DNA from: Chitinophaga pinensis
GTDB taxonomy: Bacteria > Bacteroidota > Bacteroidia > UBA7662
Direction: 5' to 3'
Assembly (NCBI GenBank): GCA_945874665.1
Contig: CAMCHJ010000001.1
Coordinates: 372,001-436,000, forward strand
DNA length: 64,000 nucleotides
Below the pieces are notes generated by a model. That model saw only the letters and a program-made list of their open reading frames with translations, ran no database searches and was not told the origin of the DNA. Position numbers and translations under genes: made by a program. This document shows, one piece after another, positions 8,582 to 16,869 of the stretch (position 1 is its first letter; every line of letters starts with the position of its first letter).

Positions 8582-9195
8582 GCCTCGAGGGCTTCGAGCT
8601 TTTCTTGCATATCGGTAAATTCCTTGATGCCGGGCCTTTGTTCTTGGCCGCCATACAAACAGAGTGCATAAGGAGAAAGCATTTGCACGATTTCGCGTAA
8701 TTGCTGGGCCTCAGCAGGGATGTCGATGATGCAGCGGTTGTGTGCACAGGCCGATTTTAGTAAGTCAAGTACATGTCTGTTGGTACGGGTAAGGGTCCAG
8801 TTCGAAAAAATTTCATCGGCATGAATCAACAGGTAGTCACCGTCGAAGTGCCGCAAGCCCGCTTGGTCGAGGGCCGATAATTTCAGCCGCAAAATGGTTT
8901 CGGCATGCACCGAGCGGGCATAGCCGGCATAAAGTGAAAAGTCTAGCTCCACCACCTCGAGTTCGTAGTTGTCGATTTCTAGGTTGAGATCATCGGGGGC
9001 GATGAGGTTAAAATTGCCCACAATTTTAGGTCCACTCAGCCAGCCCCGCATCTCCATCATCGCATTGGGGGCAACATAATTCGTTGAAATGGGATCGAAA
9101 CTAAAGCCAACAAACTCAGCATCAGCGGCCGCAGCAAAACGGGCATCGCTGAGGTTGGTGAGGTCTTTGAAATAAAGGCGTGTGATGTATCCCAT
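8578..9195 (-). CDS. TrpF-like (phosphoribosylanthranilate isomerase fold) protein, likely not an isomerase
   Basis: A 205-residue protein. Residues 5-35 (LTNLSDARFAAAADAEFVGFSFDP) read like the start of the TrpF barrel, where the family has K-I/V-C-G-I-T-N-x-x-D-A. Here the catalytic Cys is replaced: the aligned segment is YFKDLTN, with Lys10 at the Cys position and Asp11 at the Gly. The general-acid Asp motif and the C-terminal phosphate loop GGTG of TrpF are also not seen. No trp genes are nearby. It is therefore probably a TrpF-derived protein with another role. No signal peptide is visible, so it is likely cytoplasmic. A true TrpF elsewhere in the genome would support this view. Confidence 0.7.
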   Translation of the reverse strand: MGYITRLYFKDLTNLSDARFAAAADAEFVGFSFDPISTNYVAPNAMMEMRGWLSGPKIVGNFNLIAPDDLNLEIDNYELEVVELDFSLYAGYARSVHAETILRLKLSALDQAGLRHFDGDYLLIHADEIFSNWTLTRTNRHVLDLLKSACAHNRCIIDIPAEAQQLREIVQMLSPYALCLYGGQEQRPGIKEFTDMQEKLEALEA

Positions 9196-9324
9196 AAGCT
9201 GAAAATCTTAGGCACAAAATAAGGAAAACCGCTTATTTCGGGTTGAGATTTTTACAAACAAACCATTTCCTAGTTGCTAACGTGGCACGCAACCACATCA
9301 ACCACATGCTTTTTTGACTACAAC

Positions 9325-9342
9325 CCTAAAAACCTGTTTAGG
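9325..9342. repeat. Short inverted repeat inside a pair of direct repeats
   Basis: CCTAAA and TTTAGG pair across a 6-base loop. The left arm is part of an 11-base direct repeat, AACCCTAAAAA, at 9322-9332 and 9363-9373. It lies in the 246-base gap between the divergent TrpF-like and alkyltransferase-like genes. No promoter matching the phylum's full consensus was seen there, so a role as operator is only a guess. Confidence 0.4.
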
Positions 9343-9441
9343 CCATTCTCTTTTTTCGGTATAACCCTAAAAAGTTTGAATTGAACAATAGTGCTGTCTC
9401 GACCCAGCAGCTACCTCACGCAATTCCCTTATTTTTACCGC

Positions 9442-9783
9442 ATGGCAGCTGCAAGCAACGACTTCTACCAAAACGTTTATGAGGTGGTGCGCCTCATTCC
9501 CCCTGGCCGGGTAACGAGTTACGGCGCTATTGCCCGGTATTTGGGCAGTGCCCGCTCGAGCCGCCTCGTAGGTTGGGCCATGAATGCCTCGCATGCCTTG
9601 GCCGATCCAGTGCCCGCACATCGGGTGGTGAACCGCATCGGCCTGCTCACTGGCAAACATTTTTTTAGCTCCCCCAACCGGATGCAAGAACTTTTAGAGG
9701 CCGAGGGTGTAGTAATAGAGGAGGACCAAGTGCAGCAATTCGACCGCATTTTTTGGAATCCTGCCCAGGAGTTAGCCCTATGA
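9442..9783 (+). CDS. Alkyltransferase-like (ATL) protein of the MGMT family
   Basis: A 113-residue protein made of the DNA-binding C-terminal domain of O6-alkylguanine-DNA alkyltransferase only. The helix-turn-helix GRVTSYGAIARYLG, the arginine finger R41 in SSRLVGWAMNAS and the active loop are all present, but the loop reads PAHRVV: Ala59 replaces the acceptor Cys of PCHRV. It therefore cannot take up an alkyl group. ATL proteins bind alkylated bases, flip them and recruit nucleotide excision repair; that is known for the family and is inferred here. The ATG at 9442 fits the family length; an in-frame extension to 9391 adds nothing recognisable. Its TGA overlaps the ATG of the next gene (ATGA). 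Confidence 0.9.
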   Translation: MAAASNDFYQNVYEVVRLIPPGRVTSYGAIARYLGSARSSRLVGWAMNASHALADPVPAHRVVNRIGLLTGKHFFSSPNRMQELLEAEGVVIEEDQVQQFDRIFWNPAQELAL

Positions 9784-10412
9784 GTACTGCCAAACAGCTT
9801 TATCAGTGGATTGAAGAAGGAGAGCACGTTCAGCAAGACTTCAAAGAAACCATCAGCAGCTCCCGCAAAATCGCTAAAACCATTTGTTCTTTCGCCAATA
9901 CGCGGGGAGGCCGCATTTTGGTGGGGGTGCGCGACAACCGGGCCATCCGCGGCATCAAAGCCGAAGAAGAGCAGCACATGTTGGAGGCCGCCGCCAGCTT
10001 CTTCTGCAAAAAAGAAGTGCCTTTGCGCTTTGAGTTGATACAGCTGGGCTTAAAACAGGTGCTCGTGGCCCATGTGCCCGAAAGCGAGCAAAAGCCGGTA
10101 TTTACTTTGGGGGATGATGAGCAGTGGTGGGCCTACATTCGGGTTAAAGACAAATGCCTGCTGGCGAGCAAAACCGTGCTCGATGTGATTCGGCGGGAGC
10201 AAAAGGGCGAAAACAACCTTATTGAGTTGGGGAGCAAGGAAGAAGGACTGCTAAAGTACCTCGACCAAAACGAGCGCATTACCCTCAAAGGCTTTTGTAA
10301 ACTCATGAACATTGCGCCGTGGCGGGCCCGCAAAATACTTGTGAAACTCATTACCGCCGGGGTGGTGCGGGTACATACCACCGAAAAGCAAGAATTTTAT
10401 ACCCTGTCCTGA
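9780..10412 (+). CDS. AlbA_2/Schlafen-type putative DNA- or ATP-binding protein
   Basis: A 210-residue protein with an N-terminal AlbA_2 domain: the signature is E-x-x-x-x-D-F-K-E (EEGEHVQQDFKE) followed by KTICSFANTRGGRILVGVRDN. The last ~70 residues look like a small winged helix (LLKYLDQNERITLKGFCKLMNI...). In this phylum such proteins are often annotated as ATP-binding or divergent AAA-4 proteins; the biochemical role is unknown. Start and stop overlap with the ATL gene by four bases, so translation is probably coupled. No signal peptide. Confidence 0.82.
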   Translation: MSTAKQLYQWIEEGEHVQQDFKETISSSRKIAKTICSFANTRGGRILVGVRDNRAIRGIKAEEEQHMLEAAASFFCKKEVPLRFELIQLGLKQVLVAHVPESEQKPVFTLGDDEQWWAYIRVKDKCLLASKTVLDVIRREQKGENNLIELGSKEEGLLKYLDQNERITLKGFCKLMNIAPWRARKILVKLITAGVVRVHTTEKQEFYTLS

Positions 10413-10492
10413 GCCGCTAAGCCGTTGAAAGCCTTGTAGAAAGTGATTCAGGAATGTTTTTAGCCGGGTTGCAATTTATTCACAACGCGCTG

Positions 10493-10523
10493 TTGGAAAG
10501 TCGAAATGCTTCCGCTATATTTG
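10493..10523 (+). promoter_or_regulatory. Promoter of the rplM ribosomal-protein operon (TTG-N20-TATATTTG)
   Basis: TTG at 10493-10495 and TATATTTG at 10516-10523, 20 bases apart, form a textbook Bacteroidota promoter. The leader to the rplM start at 10563 is about 35 bases and AT-rich without an SD, as expected for strongly translated genes of the phylum. Confidence 0.8.
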
Positions 10524-10562
10524 CAGTCCTTTTTAAAATCAACAATTAACCAATTAAAAGCA

Positions 10563-11006
10563 GTGAATACGTTAAGTTACAAAACTGTCTCTGCCAACCG
10601 CGAAACGGTTGTGAAAAAATGGTATCTGATAGATGCCGAAACAGAGATTGTGGGGCGCCTTGCGAGCAAGGTAGCTAGTGTGCTTCGTGGTAAGCACAAA
10701 CCCGACTACACCCCACACGTAGACTGCGGCGATAATGTGATCATTATCAATGCAGACAAGGTGAGATTCACAGGTGACAAAATGCGCGAAAAAGACTACT
10801 TTTTCTACTCTGGGCATCCAGGTGGAAAGCGTCTTGTAGCCGCTAAGGACCTGATGGAGCGTCGACCTACCTACGTGGTGGAAAAAGCCATCAAAGGCAT
10901 GCTCCCTAAGAACCGACTCGGTCGTGAAATGTTCCGCAATTTGTATGTATATGCCGGCAACGAGCATCCACATGCAGCTCAGCAACCTGAAACACTCAAA
11001 TTCTGA
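10563..11006 (+). CDS. rplM: 50S ribosomal protein L13
   Basis: A 147-residue early-assembly protein of the large subunit. Segments such as WYLIDAETEIVGRLASKVA, YTPHVDCGDNVIIINADKV, KDYFFYSGHPGG and KGMLPKNRLGREMF are conserved across bacteria. The start is GTG at 10563, giving (M)NTLSYKTVSANRETV, the usual N-terminus in this phylum; the in-frame ATG at 10506 overlaps the -7 box and is rejected. rpsI follows 7 bases downstream, the universal L13-S9 pair. Confidence 0.97.
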   Translation: MNTLSYKTVSANRETVVKKWYLIDAETEIVGRLASKVASVLRGKHKPDYTPHVDCGDNVIIINADKVRFTGDKMREKDYFFYSGHPGGKRLVAAKDLMERRPTYVVEKAIKGMLPKNRLGREMFRNLYVYAGNEHPHAAQQPETLKF

Positions 11007-11013
11007 TCTCATC

Positions 11014-11400
11014 ATGTCTGTAGTTAACAAAATTGGCAGAAGAAAAAATGCCGTTGCCCGCGTTTACGTAACGGCTGGTACTGGCAAAATTGAGGTGAAC
11101 GGTCGCCCGTACACTGAGTATTTCCCTTTGGAGACCCTCCAGCAGTTGGTGCTCAAGGCATTTGCCGCAACCAACACCGTTGGTCAGTTTGATGTGAAGG
11201 CTACCTTAAATGGTGGTGGTGTAAGTGGTCAGGCTGAGGCCTTACAACTCGCACTTGCTCGTGCATTAGACGAAATCAACCCAGAGCACCACACCGCATT
11301 GAAGGCTGATAAGTTACTGACCCGCGACCCACGCATGGTGGAACGCAAGAAGTTCGGTCAACGCAAAGCCCGTCGTCGTTTCCAGTTCAGCAAACGTTAA
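11014..11400 (+). CDS. rpsI: 30S ribosomal protein S9
   Basis: A 128-residue small-subunit protein whose basic C-terminal tail (RRRFQFSKR) reaches the P-site tRNA. Conserved stretches are [32 protein letters not shown] and [20 protein letters not shown]. The start ATG at 11014 is 7 bases after the rplM stop; an in-frame ATG at 10924 lies inside rplM. rpsB follows after 19 bases, so rplM-rpsI-rpsB-tsf are likely one operon. Confidence 0.97.
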   Translation: MSVVNKIGRRKNAVARVYVTAGTGKIEVNGRPYTEYFPLETLQQLVLKAFAATNTVGQFDVKATLNGGGVSGQAEALQLALARALDEINPEHHTALKADKLLTRDPRMVERKKFGQRKARRRFQFSKR

Positions 11401-11402
11401 TC

Positions 11403-11410
11403 AAAGGAGG
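11403..11410 (+). promoter_or_regulatory. Strong Shine-Dalgarno sequence before rpsB
   Basis: AAAGGAGG lies 9 bases before the rpsB ATG at 11420. Nearly every other gene in the window, including rplM and rpsI just upstream, lacks an SD, as is normal in Bacteroidota, where the anti-SD of the ribosome is masked. This site therefore stands out. Confidence 0.85.
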
Positions 11411-11419
11411 AATCTTACA

Positions 11420-12220
11420 ATGGCAAGAGTTACATACCAGGAATTACTGGATGCAGGTGTACATTTCGGACACCTCAAGCGTAAGTGGCACCCTAAGATG
11501 GCCCCTTACATCTTCATGGAGAAGAATGACATTCACATTATTGACTTGAATAAAACGCAGGACAAGCTGGAAGAAGCTGCCAACGCGATCAAGCAAATTG
11601 TGAAGTCTGGACGCAAAGTCCTTTTCGTAGCTACCAAAAAGCAAGCGAAAGAAATCATTGAAACCGAAGCAAAGCGCCTCAACATGCCGTTCGTTACCGA
11701 GCGTTGGTTGGGTGGCATGCTTACCAACTTCGCGACCGTACGCAAGTCGATCAAGAAGATGGGCAACATCGACAAGATGGAGCAGAACGGTACCATGCAG
11801 ACTTTGTCGAAAAAAGAGCGATTGATGATTGCGCGTGAGCGTGAAAAGATGCAGCGTGTATTGGGTGGTATCGAGGATTTGACGCGTCTCCCAGCGGCCT
11901 TGTTTATCATCGACATCAAAAACGAGCACATCGCCGTTAAAGAAGCTCATAAATTAAACATCCCTACCATTGCGATGGTGGACACCAACTCGGATCCAAC
12001 CCTGGTTGATTTCCCAATCCCATCAAACGACGACGCTACCAAGTCGATTGCCTTGATTTCAAAGGTAATTATGAAGGCGGTAGAAGAAGGTTTGCAGGAG
12101 CGCAAGCATGATAAGGAGGCTGAAGCGGCTGAAACGCCCGAGCCAGCTAAAGAGGTAGTAGCTGAAACGACGGTGGTTGCTGAGGCAACCGACGCCGGGG
12201 CAGAAACCCTCGAGGCATAA
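11420..12220 (+). CDS. rpsB: 30S ribosomal protein S2
   Basis: A 266-residue small-subunit protein. The N-terminus ([19 protein letters not shown]), the coiled-coil segment and the [17 protein letters not shown] block are conserved. The last ~30 residues are rich in Ala, Glu, Thr and Val ([17 protein letters not shown]...), a low-complexity acidic tail not needed for the S2 fold but common in this phylum. Start ATG at 11420 is fixed by homology and by the SD. tsf follows after 63 bases that hold a terminator-like hairpin, as in many bacteria. Confidence 0.97.
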   Translation: MARVTYQELLDAGVHFGHLKRKWHPKMAPYIFMEKNDIHIIDLNKTQDKLEEAANAIKQIVKSGRKVLFVATKKQAKEIIETEAKRLNMPFVTERWLGGMLTNFATVRKSIKKMGNIDKMEQNGTMQTLSKKERLMIAREREKMQRVLGGIEDLTRLPAALFIIDIKNEHIAVKEAHKLNIPTIAMVDTNSDPTLVDFPIPSNDDATKSIALISKVIMKAVEEGLQERKHDKEAEAAETPEPAKEVVAETTVVAEATDAGAETLEA

Positions 12221-12225
12221 TATCG

Positions 12226-12258
12226 GATGGGTTGGCGCAAGTCAGCCCATCTTTTTTT
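12226..12258 (+). terminator. Terminator/attenuator between rpsB and tsf
   Basis: GATGGGTTG (12226-12234) pairs with CAGCCCATC (12243-12251) with one G-U pair, followed by seven T residues. It starts 6 bases after the rpsB stop. Since tsf has no obvious promoter of its own, the hairpin probably reduces, rather than stops, readthrough into tsf. Confidence 0.75.
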
Positions 12259-12283
12259 AACGAAAAATTCAAACAACCATAAC

Positions 12284-13117
12284 ATGAACATTACAGCTGC
12301 TGATGTAAACAAGTTGCGCCAGCTTACGGGTGCCGGTATGATGGACTGCAAAAAAGCCCTCACCGAAGCCAATGGCGATTTCGAAGAAGCGGTAGTGATC
12401 CTCCGCAAAAAGGGTCAGAAAGTATCGGCGAGTCGTGCCGATCGCGAAGCGAACGAAGGCGTGATCATCGCCCTTACTTCGGGGGATGCTACCTTTGGCT
12501 TGATTGCTGAGGTGACTTGCGAAACCGACTTCGTGGCTAAAAACGAAGATTTCGGCTCATTTGCGCATGAAATTGCGACTATCGCCATGAACAAAAATAT
12601 CAGCGACAAAGAAGCGTTGTTGCAGGAGCACATTGGCGGCATTACCATTGCTGAAAAGTTGATTGAGTACACCGGCAAAATCGGTGAAAAAATCTCTTTG
12701 CACCGTTTGGTAACCGTTGCTGGCGAAGGCGTAGTGTCGTATGTACACAGCAACAGCAAGCTCGGCGTATTGGTAGCCTTGAACCAGGAGGTAAATGCCG
12801 AGGTAGAAGCTGCTGGTAAAGACGTAGCCATGCAAATTGCAGCTATGAATCCGGTGGCAGTTGACAAAGGGGATGTAGATCCTTCGGTGATTGAGCGTGA
12901 AATCGAAATCGGCAAGGACCAGGCCCGTCAAGAAGGCAAGCCAGAAGCCATTGTAGATAAAATTGCCATGGGCAAGCTCAACAAGTTTTACCAGGACAAC
13001 ACCCTGTTGAACCAGGCTTTTGTAAAAGACAACGGCGTTAACATCGCACAAATGCTCGACAAAGTGGCCAAAGGCCTAACAGTGAAGGCGTTTGCCCGGG
13101 TTGCCATTGGCGCTTAA
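12284..13117 (+). CDS. tsf: Translation elongation factor Ts
   Basis: A 277-residue guanine-nucleotide exchange factor for EF-Tu. The N-terminal UBA-like domain carries LRQLTGAGMMDCKKAL and the core CETDFVAKNEDF; the C-terminal LNKFYQDNTLLNQAFVKD block is also present. The ATG at 12284 gives the family N-terminus MNITAADVNKLRQ; an upstream in-frame codon at 12227 lies in the terminator hairpin and is rejected. Confidence 0.97.
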   Translation: MNITAADVNKLRQLTGAGMMDCKKALTEANGDFEEAVVILRKKGQKVSASRADREANEGVIIALTSGDATFGLIAEVTCETDFVAKNEDFGSFAHEIATIAMNKNISDKEALLQEHIGGITIAEKLIEYTGKIGEKISLHRLVTVAGEGVVSYVHSNSKLGVLVALNQEVNAEVEAAGKDVAMQIAAMNPVAVDKGDVDPSVIEREIEIGKDQARQEGKPEAIVDKIAMGKLNKFYQDNTLLNQAFVKDNGVNIAQMLDKVAKGLTVKAFARVAIGA

Positions 13118-13138
13118 GCTTTAAAATCCGCATAAACG

Positions 13139-13168
13139 GCCATCTACTGAAAAGTAGGTGGCTTTTTT
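13139..13168 (+). terminator. Rho-independent terminator after tsf
   Basis: GCCATCTAC (13139-13147) pairs with GTAGGTGGC (13154-13162, one G-U pair) across a 6-base loop and is followed by six T residues. It closes the rplM-rpsI-rpsB-tsf operon. Confidence 0.85.
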
Positions 13169-13237
13169 ATTTTTGGGGTATTTGGGATGTAGATTTTATC
13201 GATCTCCTGCGTTGAAATTATTAACTTCGCATCCGGC

Positions 13238-13942
13238 ATGAAATATAAAAGAATCTTACTCAAGCTCAGTGGCGAATCGCTGATGGGTGAAAAGCAGTTT
13301 GGAATCGATCAAGACATCCTCGATCAATACGCCAAGCAAATCAAAGAAGTTGTTGCCAAAAATGTGCAAGTTGCCATAGTTGTAGGCGGCGGCAATATTT
13401 TTAGAGGCGTACAGGCGGAGTCGGGTGGCATGGAGCGTGCTCAAGGCGATTACATGGGCATGTTGGCCACGATGATTAACAGCATGGCGCTGCAGGCATC
13501 TTTAGAAAAACAAGGGGTGAGTAGCAGGTTGCAATCGGCCATCAAAATGGAGCAAATTGCGGAGCCTTTTATTCGCCGTCGCGCTATTCGGCACCTCGAA
13601 AAAGGCCGGGTAGTGATTTTTGGTGCGGGCACCGGCAACCCCTACTTCACCACCGATACCGCAGCATCTTTGCGCGCCATCGAAATTAATGCCGATGTGA
13701 TTTTAAAAGGCACGCGGGTGGATGGCATCTATACAGCCGATCCTGAGAAAGACAAAACCGCGGTGCGCTTCGATACCATCAGCTTTAGCGAGGCCATGGG
13801 TAAAAATCTGAAGGTAATGGACATGACCGCCTTTGCGCTTTGTCAAGAAAATCAGCTGCCCATCATCGTATTTGATATGAACAAAAAAGGCAATCTACTA
13901 CAAGTGGTAGAGGGCAAAAAAATCGGAACCTTAGTATCCTAA
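13238..13942 (+). CDS. pyrH: UMP kinase
   Basis: A 234-residue amino-acid-kinase-fold enzyme that phosphorylates UMP to [40 protein letters not shown] and [25 protein letters not shown] are signature stretches. Length is normal. It is followed after 22 bases by frr, the widely conserved pyrH-frr pair, and is separated from tsf by a terminator. Only a weak -7-like TAACTTCG (13222-13229) was seen upstream. Confidence 0.97.
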   Translation: MKYKRILLKLSGESLMGEKQFGIDQDILDQYAKQIKEVVAKNVQVAIVVGGGNIFRGVQAESGGMERAQGDYMGMLATMINSMALQASLEKQGVSSRLQSAIKMEQIAEPFIRRRAIRHLEKGRVVIFGAGTGNPYFTTDTAASLRAIEINADVILKGTRVDGIYTADPEKDKTAVRFDTISFSEAMGKNLKVMDMTAFALCQENQLPIIVFDMNKKGNLLQVVEGKKIGTLVS

Positions 13943-13964
13943 TCAGCGATAAAATAAGCAGGAG

Positions 13965-14528
13965 ATGAACGAAGAAGTTCAGTTTTACATCGACGAAGCC
14001 CAAGAGGGCATGGACAAAGCCATCCACCATTTGCAGGTGGAGTTGGCCAAAATCAGAGCAGGCAAAGCGAGCACGGCCATGCTCGACGGCATCAGGGCAG
14101 AATATTACGGAGCGCTTACCCCCTTGAGCCAAATTGCCAGCGTAAATACGCCTGATCCGCGCACCTTGGTGATTCAGCCTTGGGAAAAAAGTGCTTTAAA
14201 TGCCATTGAAAAAGCCATCATCAATTCCAATTTAGGCTTAAACCCTTCTAACGATGGCACGATGATTCGCATCAACGTACCGCCATTGACGGAGGAGCGC
14301 CGCCGCGATCTTGTAAAACGCACCAAAGGGGAAGGTGAAACCGCCAAAGTATCCGTGCGCAACATCCGCCGCGATGCCAACGAAGCCATTAAAAAACTTC
14401 AAAAAGATGGTGTCCCCGAAGATATGGTGAAAGATGGCGAGGCGAAGGTGCAGCAAATCACCGATAAATACATTGCAAAAGTTGATGAAGTGTTGGCACA
14501 GAAAGAAAAAGAAATCATGACCGTGTGA
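13965..14528 (+). CDS. frr: Ribosome recycling factor
   Basis: A 187-residue factor that, with EF-G, splits post-termination ribosomes. The long three-helix bundle and the block GTMIRINVPPLTEERRRDLVKRTKGEGE are diagnostic, as is ASVNTPDPRTLVIQPWEKSAL. Length is normal (~185). It lies 22 bases after pyrH in the same operon. Confidence 0.97.
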   Translation: MNEEVQFYIDEAQEGMDKAIHHLQVELAKIRAGKASTAMLDGIRAEYYGALTPLSQIASVNTPDPRTLVIQPWEKSALNAIEKAIINSNLGLNPSNDGTMIRINVPPLTEERRRDLVKRTKGEGETAKVSVRNIRRDANEAIKKLQKDGVPEDMVKDGEAKVQQITDKYIAKVDEVLAQKEKEIMTV

Positions 14529-14574
14529 TTTAACCTTGCCTATACAAGAATTGGTTAAATTGCCTCCCCTTTAC

Positions 14575-15579
14575 ATGATTAGACTGAGATTCATATTGTT
14601 ATTGAGCGCCATGCTTTGGACGCAATCCTTGACGGCCCAAGTGCTGCCTTCGTTCGGAGGAAGTAGGGCGGGCACTACGGGCATGCAGTTTCTCAAGATT
14701 GGGGTAGATGCACGTTCAGCTGGACTTTCGGGCAACTACATCGCTGTGGTTAACGATGTTTCGGCCTTGTACTGGAATCCTGCTGGCATCACCGCCCTGG
14801 ATACACAGCGCACCCATTTTCAGTTTGGTCATACCTTGTACTGGGCCGATATGGGCATCAGCTATGGCGGTTTTGTTCGGCGTTTGAAAGGTGGCGGCTT
14901 GATGGGCCTCAGCATCATGTCGCTCAACAGCGGCGATATGAATGTAACCACCGAATTTCAGCCTTTTGGCACGGGGGAAACCTTTTCGGTGCACAACAGT
15001 TTGATTGGCCTTACCTATGCCAAGCCGCTTACCGACCAGTTTTCGTTTGGGGTAACGGGTAAGTGGGCGCGCGAAAGCATGGCTGGCATCATAACCAACA
15101 ATGCGATTTTTGATTTTGGGATAACTTACGATGTTGGCTTGATGGGCTCACGTTTTGCCGTTTCAGTGGCTAATTTTGGAGTAAATGTGCAGCCGAATGG
15201 CGAAATAAACGTGCTTAAGTTTAGTGGACCAGAAACCATCACCGAGTTTGAAGATGTATCGGTGCCTGCCATTTTCAGAATCGGCTTTGCCTTTGATCCA
15301 TTGGTAACCGATTTGCATAAAATCACCGCCATTGCACAGCTCAACCACCCAACCGATAACAAAGAAACCTTTGGTATAGGTGCAGAGTACAGTTATAAAA
15401 ATATCTTTTTTGGCCGCATGGGCTACGAATTAGGGGTAGATGAAGTGGCACTGCCAGCTTTTGGCATGGGTTTTCAAACACCGCGTAATTTCGGCTATAT
15501 GCGTTTCGACTATGGCTTTAACAACAAAACGCGCTTAGGCACGGTGCATCGTTTCACTTTATCGGTAGGCATATTATGA
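14575..15579 (+). CDS. PorV/PorQ family outer-membrane beta-barrel protein
   Basis: A 334-residue protein with a signal peptide (MIRLRFILLLSAMLWTQSLTAQ). The next segment, GGSRAGTTGMQFLKIGVDARSAGLSGNYIAVVNDVSALYWNPAGI, is the hallmark of the PorV/PorQ family, FadL-like barrels; PorV carries cargo from the T9SS translocon to the attachment complex. This one could be a paralog rather than PorV itself. The start ATG at 14575 is set by the signal peptide. It is coupled to the NHL lipoprotein gene by an ATGA overlap, so the two products probably act together at the outer membrane. Confidence 0.85.
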   Translation: MIRLRFILLLSAMLWTQSLTAQVLPSFGGSRAGTTGMQFLKIGVDARSAGLSGNYIAVVNDVSALYWNPAGITALDTQRTHFQFGHTLYWADMGISYGGFVRRLKGGGLMGLSIMSLNSGDMNVTTEFQPFGTGETFSVHNSLIGLTYAKPLTDQFSFGVTGKWARESMAGIITNNAIFDFGITYDVGLMGSRFAVSVANFGVNVQPNGEINVLKFSGPETITEFEDVSVPAIFRIGFAFDPLVTDLHKITAIAQLNHPTDNKETFGIGAEYSYKNIFFGRMGYELGVDEVALPAFGMGFQTPRNFGYMRFDYGFNNKTRLGTVHRFTLSVGIL

Positions 15580-16823
15580 GGACGTTTGATGGGATAAGGC
15601 AGTTGTCGCTGCTCGGTTTGCTCGCCGGTACTATGCTGTTGAGCAGCTGTGATTTTTTATTTGGCAGCAAGCAAGATGATACCGTGGATGATGTATTGCG
15701 TCAAGGGGCGATTGACCCTAATTTGACTCAGAACATCATTGGTTATGTGCCTATTTTGCCGGTATGGGGCGGATTTATCAATCCTTCCGACGTTTTTGTG
15801 GGCTACGATGAAATGGTGTATGTGGTCGAAAACGGCGGACCAAATCCCGGTTTGCATGTATTGGATTTGAAAGGCGACCGACAAAGTTTTATTCCGATTA
15901 CGGGTGCTTCGAAGGTTACTCAAGACCGCCGCTTACATACCTATGTGATTGGTCGTGTGAACGAGGAGCGCAATGGCGAAATCTACAATTTGCCTGCAGT
16001 ATATGTGCTCACGGGAACGGGTACTCGCAATCCGCAGTTCATCGATACCTTGATTCACCCTCGCAACGATATTTCACGCAATAACACCAATTTTAGGGGC
16101 ATTTTCGATGAGCAGGTGGAGTTTACAGGCATTGCCATTACCCACGACAATCATTTTTATTTGTCCCGCCGCGGGCCAACCAACAGTCTTACATCAACCG
16201 CCACGCCCGACAATGCAGTGTTGATTTTTAGGCAAGACCGTAGTAACAACGGCGCCATCCGCAATCTCAATCCCACGACTTCGAGTTTGCGCTCGTCTAT
16301 GGCGCTTTCGGGCATGACTTCCTTTTTAGCACCGCCGCAATTGGTTTTTGGCATGAGTCAGTCGAAAGATTTTTTCATGTTGCAGTCTAGCCCCGCAGCC
16401 GAATACAAGGCGCTGTGGATTCGCCAGCTCGATAATCCCGAAACCGGCATTTCGTTCATCGAAAATTCTTCGATGCTCAATTTTGACACCAGCAGGGCCG
16501 ACCGCTTTTTATATGAAGGCTTCCGGTTTAGCAAACCTGCCGACATTTGTATTGCGCCCGATGAAACGGGGTATATATTTATTGTAGACAGCGAGCGTGA
16601 TTCTTTGTATCAATTTACCCGTTTGGGTTTTGAAGGGGTGAACCCACCCCCTGCCAGTGGCATCACCAAGCAGGTAATTGCTTCGTTTGGCGGCAGAGGT
16701 GCTGGTCCGTTCCAGTTCAACCAGCCCAAAGGTGTTGACTACTTCCGCCGTGTGGTGTACGTAGCCGACACAGGCAATGGTCGTATTTTGCGCTACAAGC
16801 TCAGCAGCGATTTAGAGCGATAG
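15576..16823 (+). CDS. NHL-repeat beta-propeller lipoprotein
   Basis: A 415-residue lipoprotein; the lipobox ends at C25 (LLSSC). The rest looks like a beta-propeller: repeated segments such as INPSDVFVGYDEMVYVVENGG, KPADICIAPDETGYIFIVDSE and FNQPKGVDYFRRVVYVADTGNGRILRYK are NHL-like blades. No catalytic site is recognised, so a binding or scaffolding role is likely. The start overlaps the PorV-like stop (ATGA). Confidence 0.8.
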   Translation: MRTFDGIRQLSLLGLLAGTMLLSSCDFLFGSKQDDTVDDVLRQGAIDPNLTQNIIGYVPILPVWGGFINPSDVFVGYDEMVYVVENGGPNPGLHVLDLKGDRQSFIPITGASKVTQDRRLHTYVIGRVNEERNGEIYNLPAVYVLTGTGTRNPQFIDTLIHPRNDISRNNTNFRGIFDEQVEFTGIAITHDNHFYLSRRGPTNSLTSTATPDNAVLIFRQDRSNNGAIRNLNPTTSSLRSSMALSGMTSFLAPPQLVFGMSQSKDFFMLQSSPAAEYKALWIRQLDNPETGISFIENSSMLNFDTSRADRFLYEGFRFSKPADICIAPDETGYIFIVDSERDSLYQFTRLGFEGVNPPPASGITKQVIASFGGRGAGPFQFNQPKGVDYFRRVVYVADTGNGRILRYKLSSDLER

Positions 16824-16869
16824 TCGTTGCCACGGCTTTTTGTATCTTAGGCCCTTCTGCCTCTCTATA

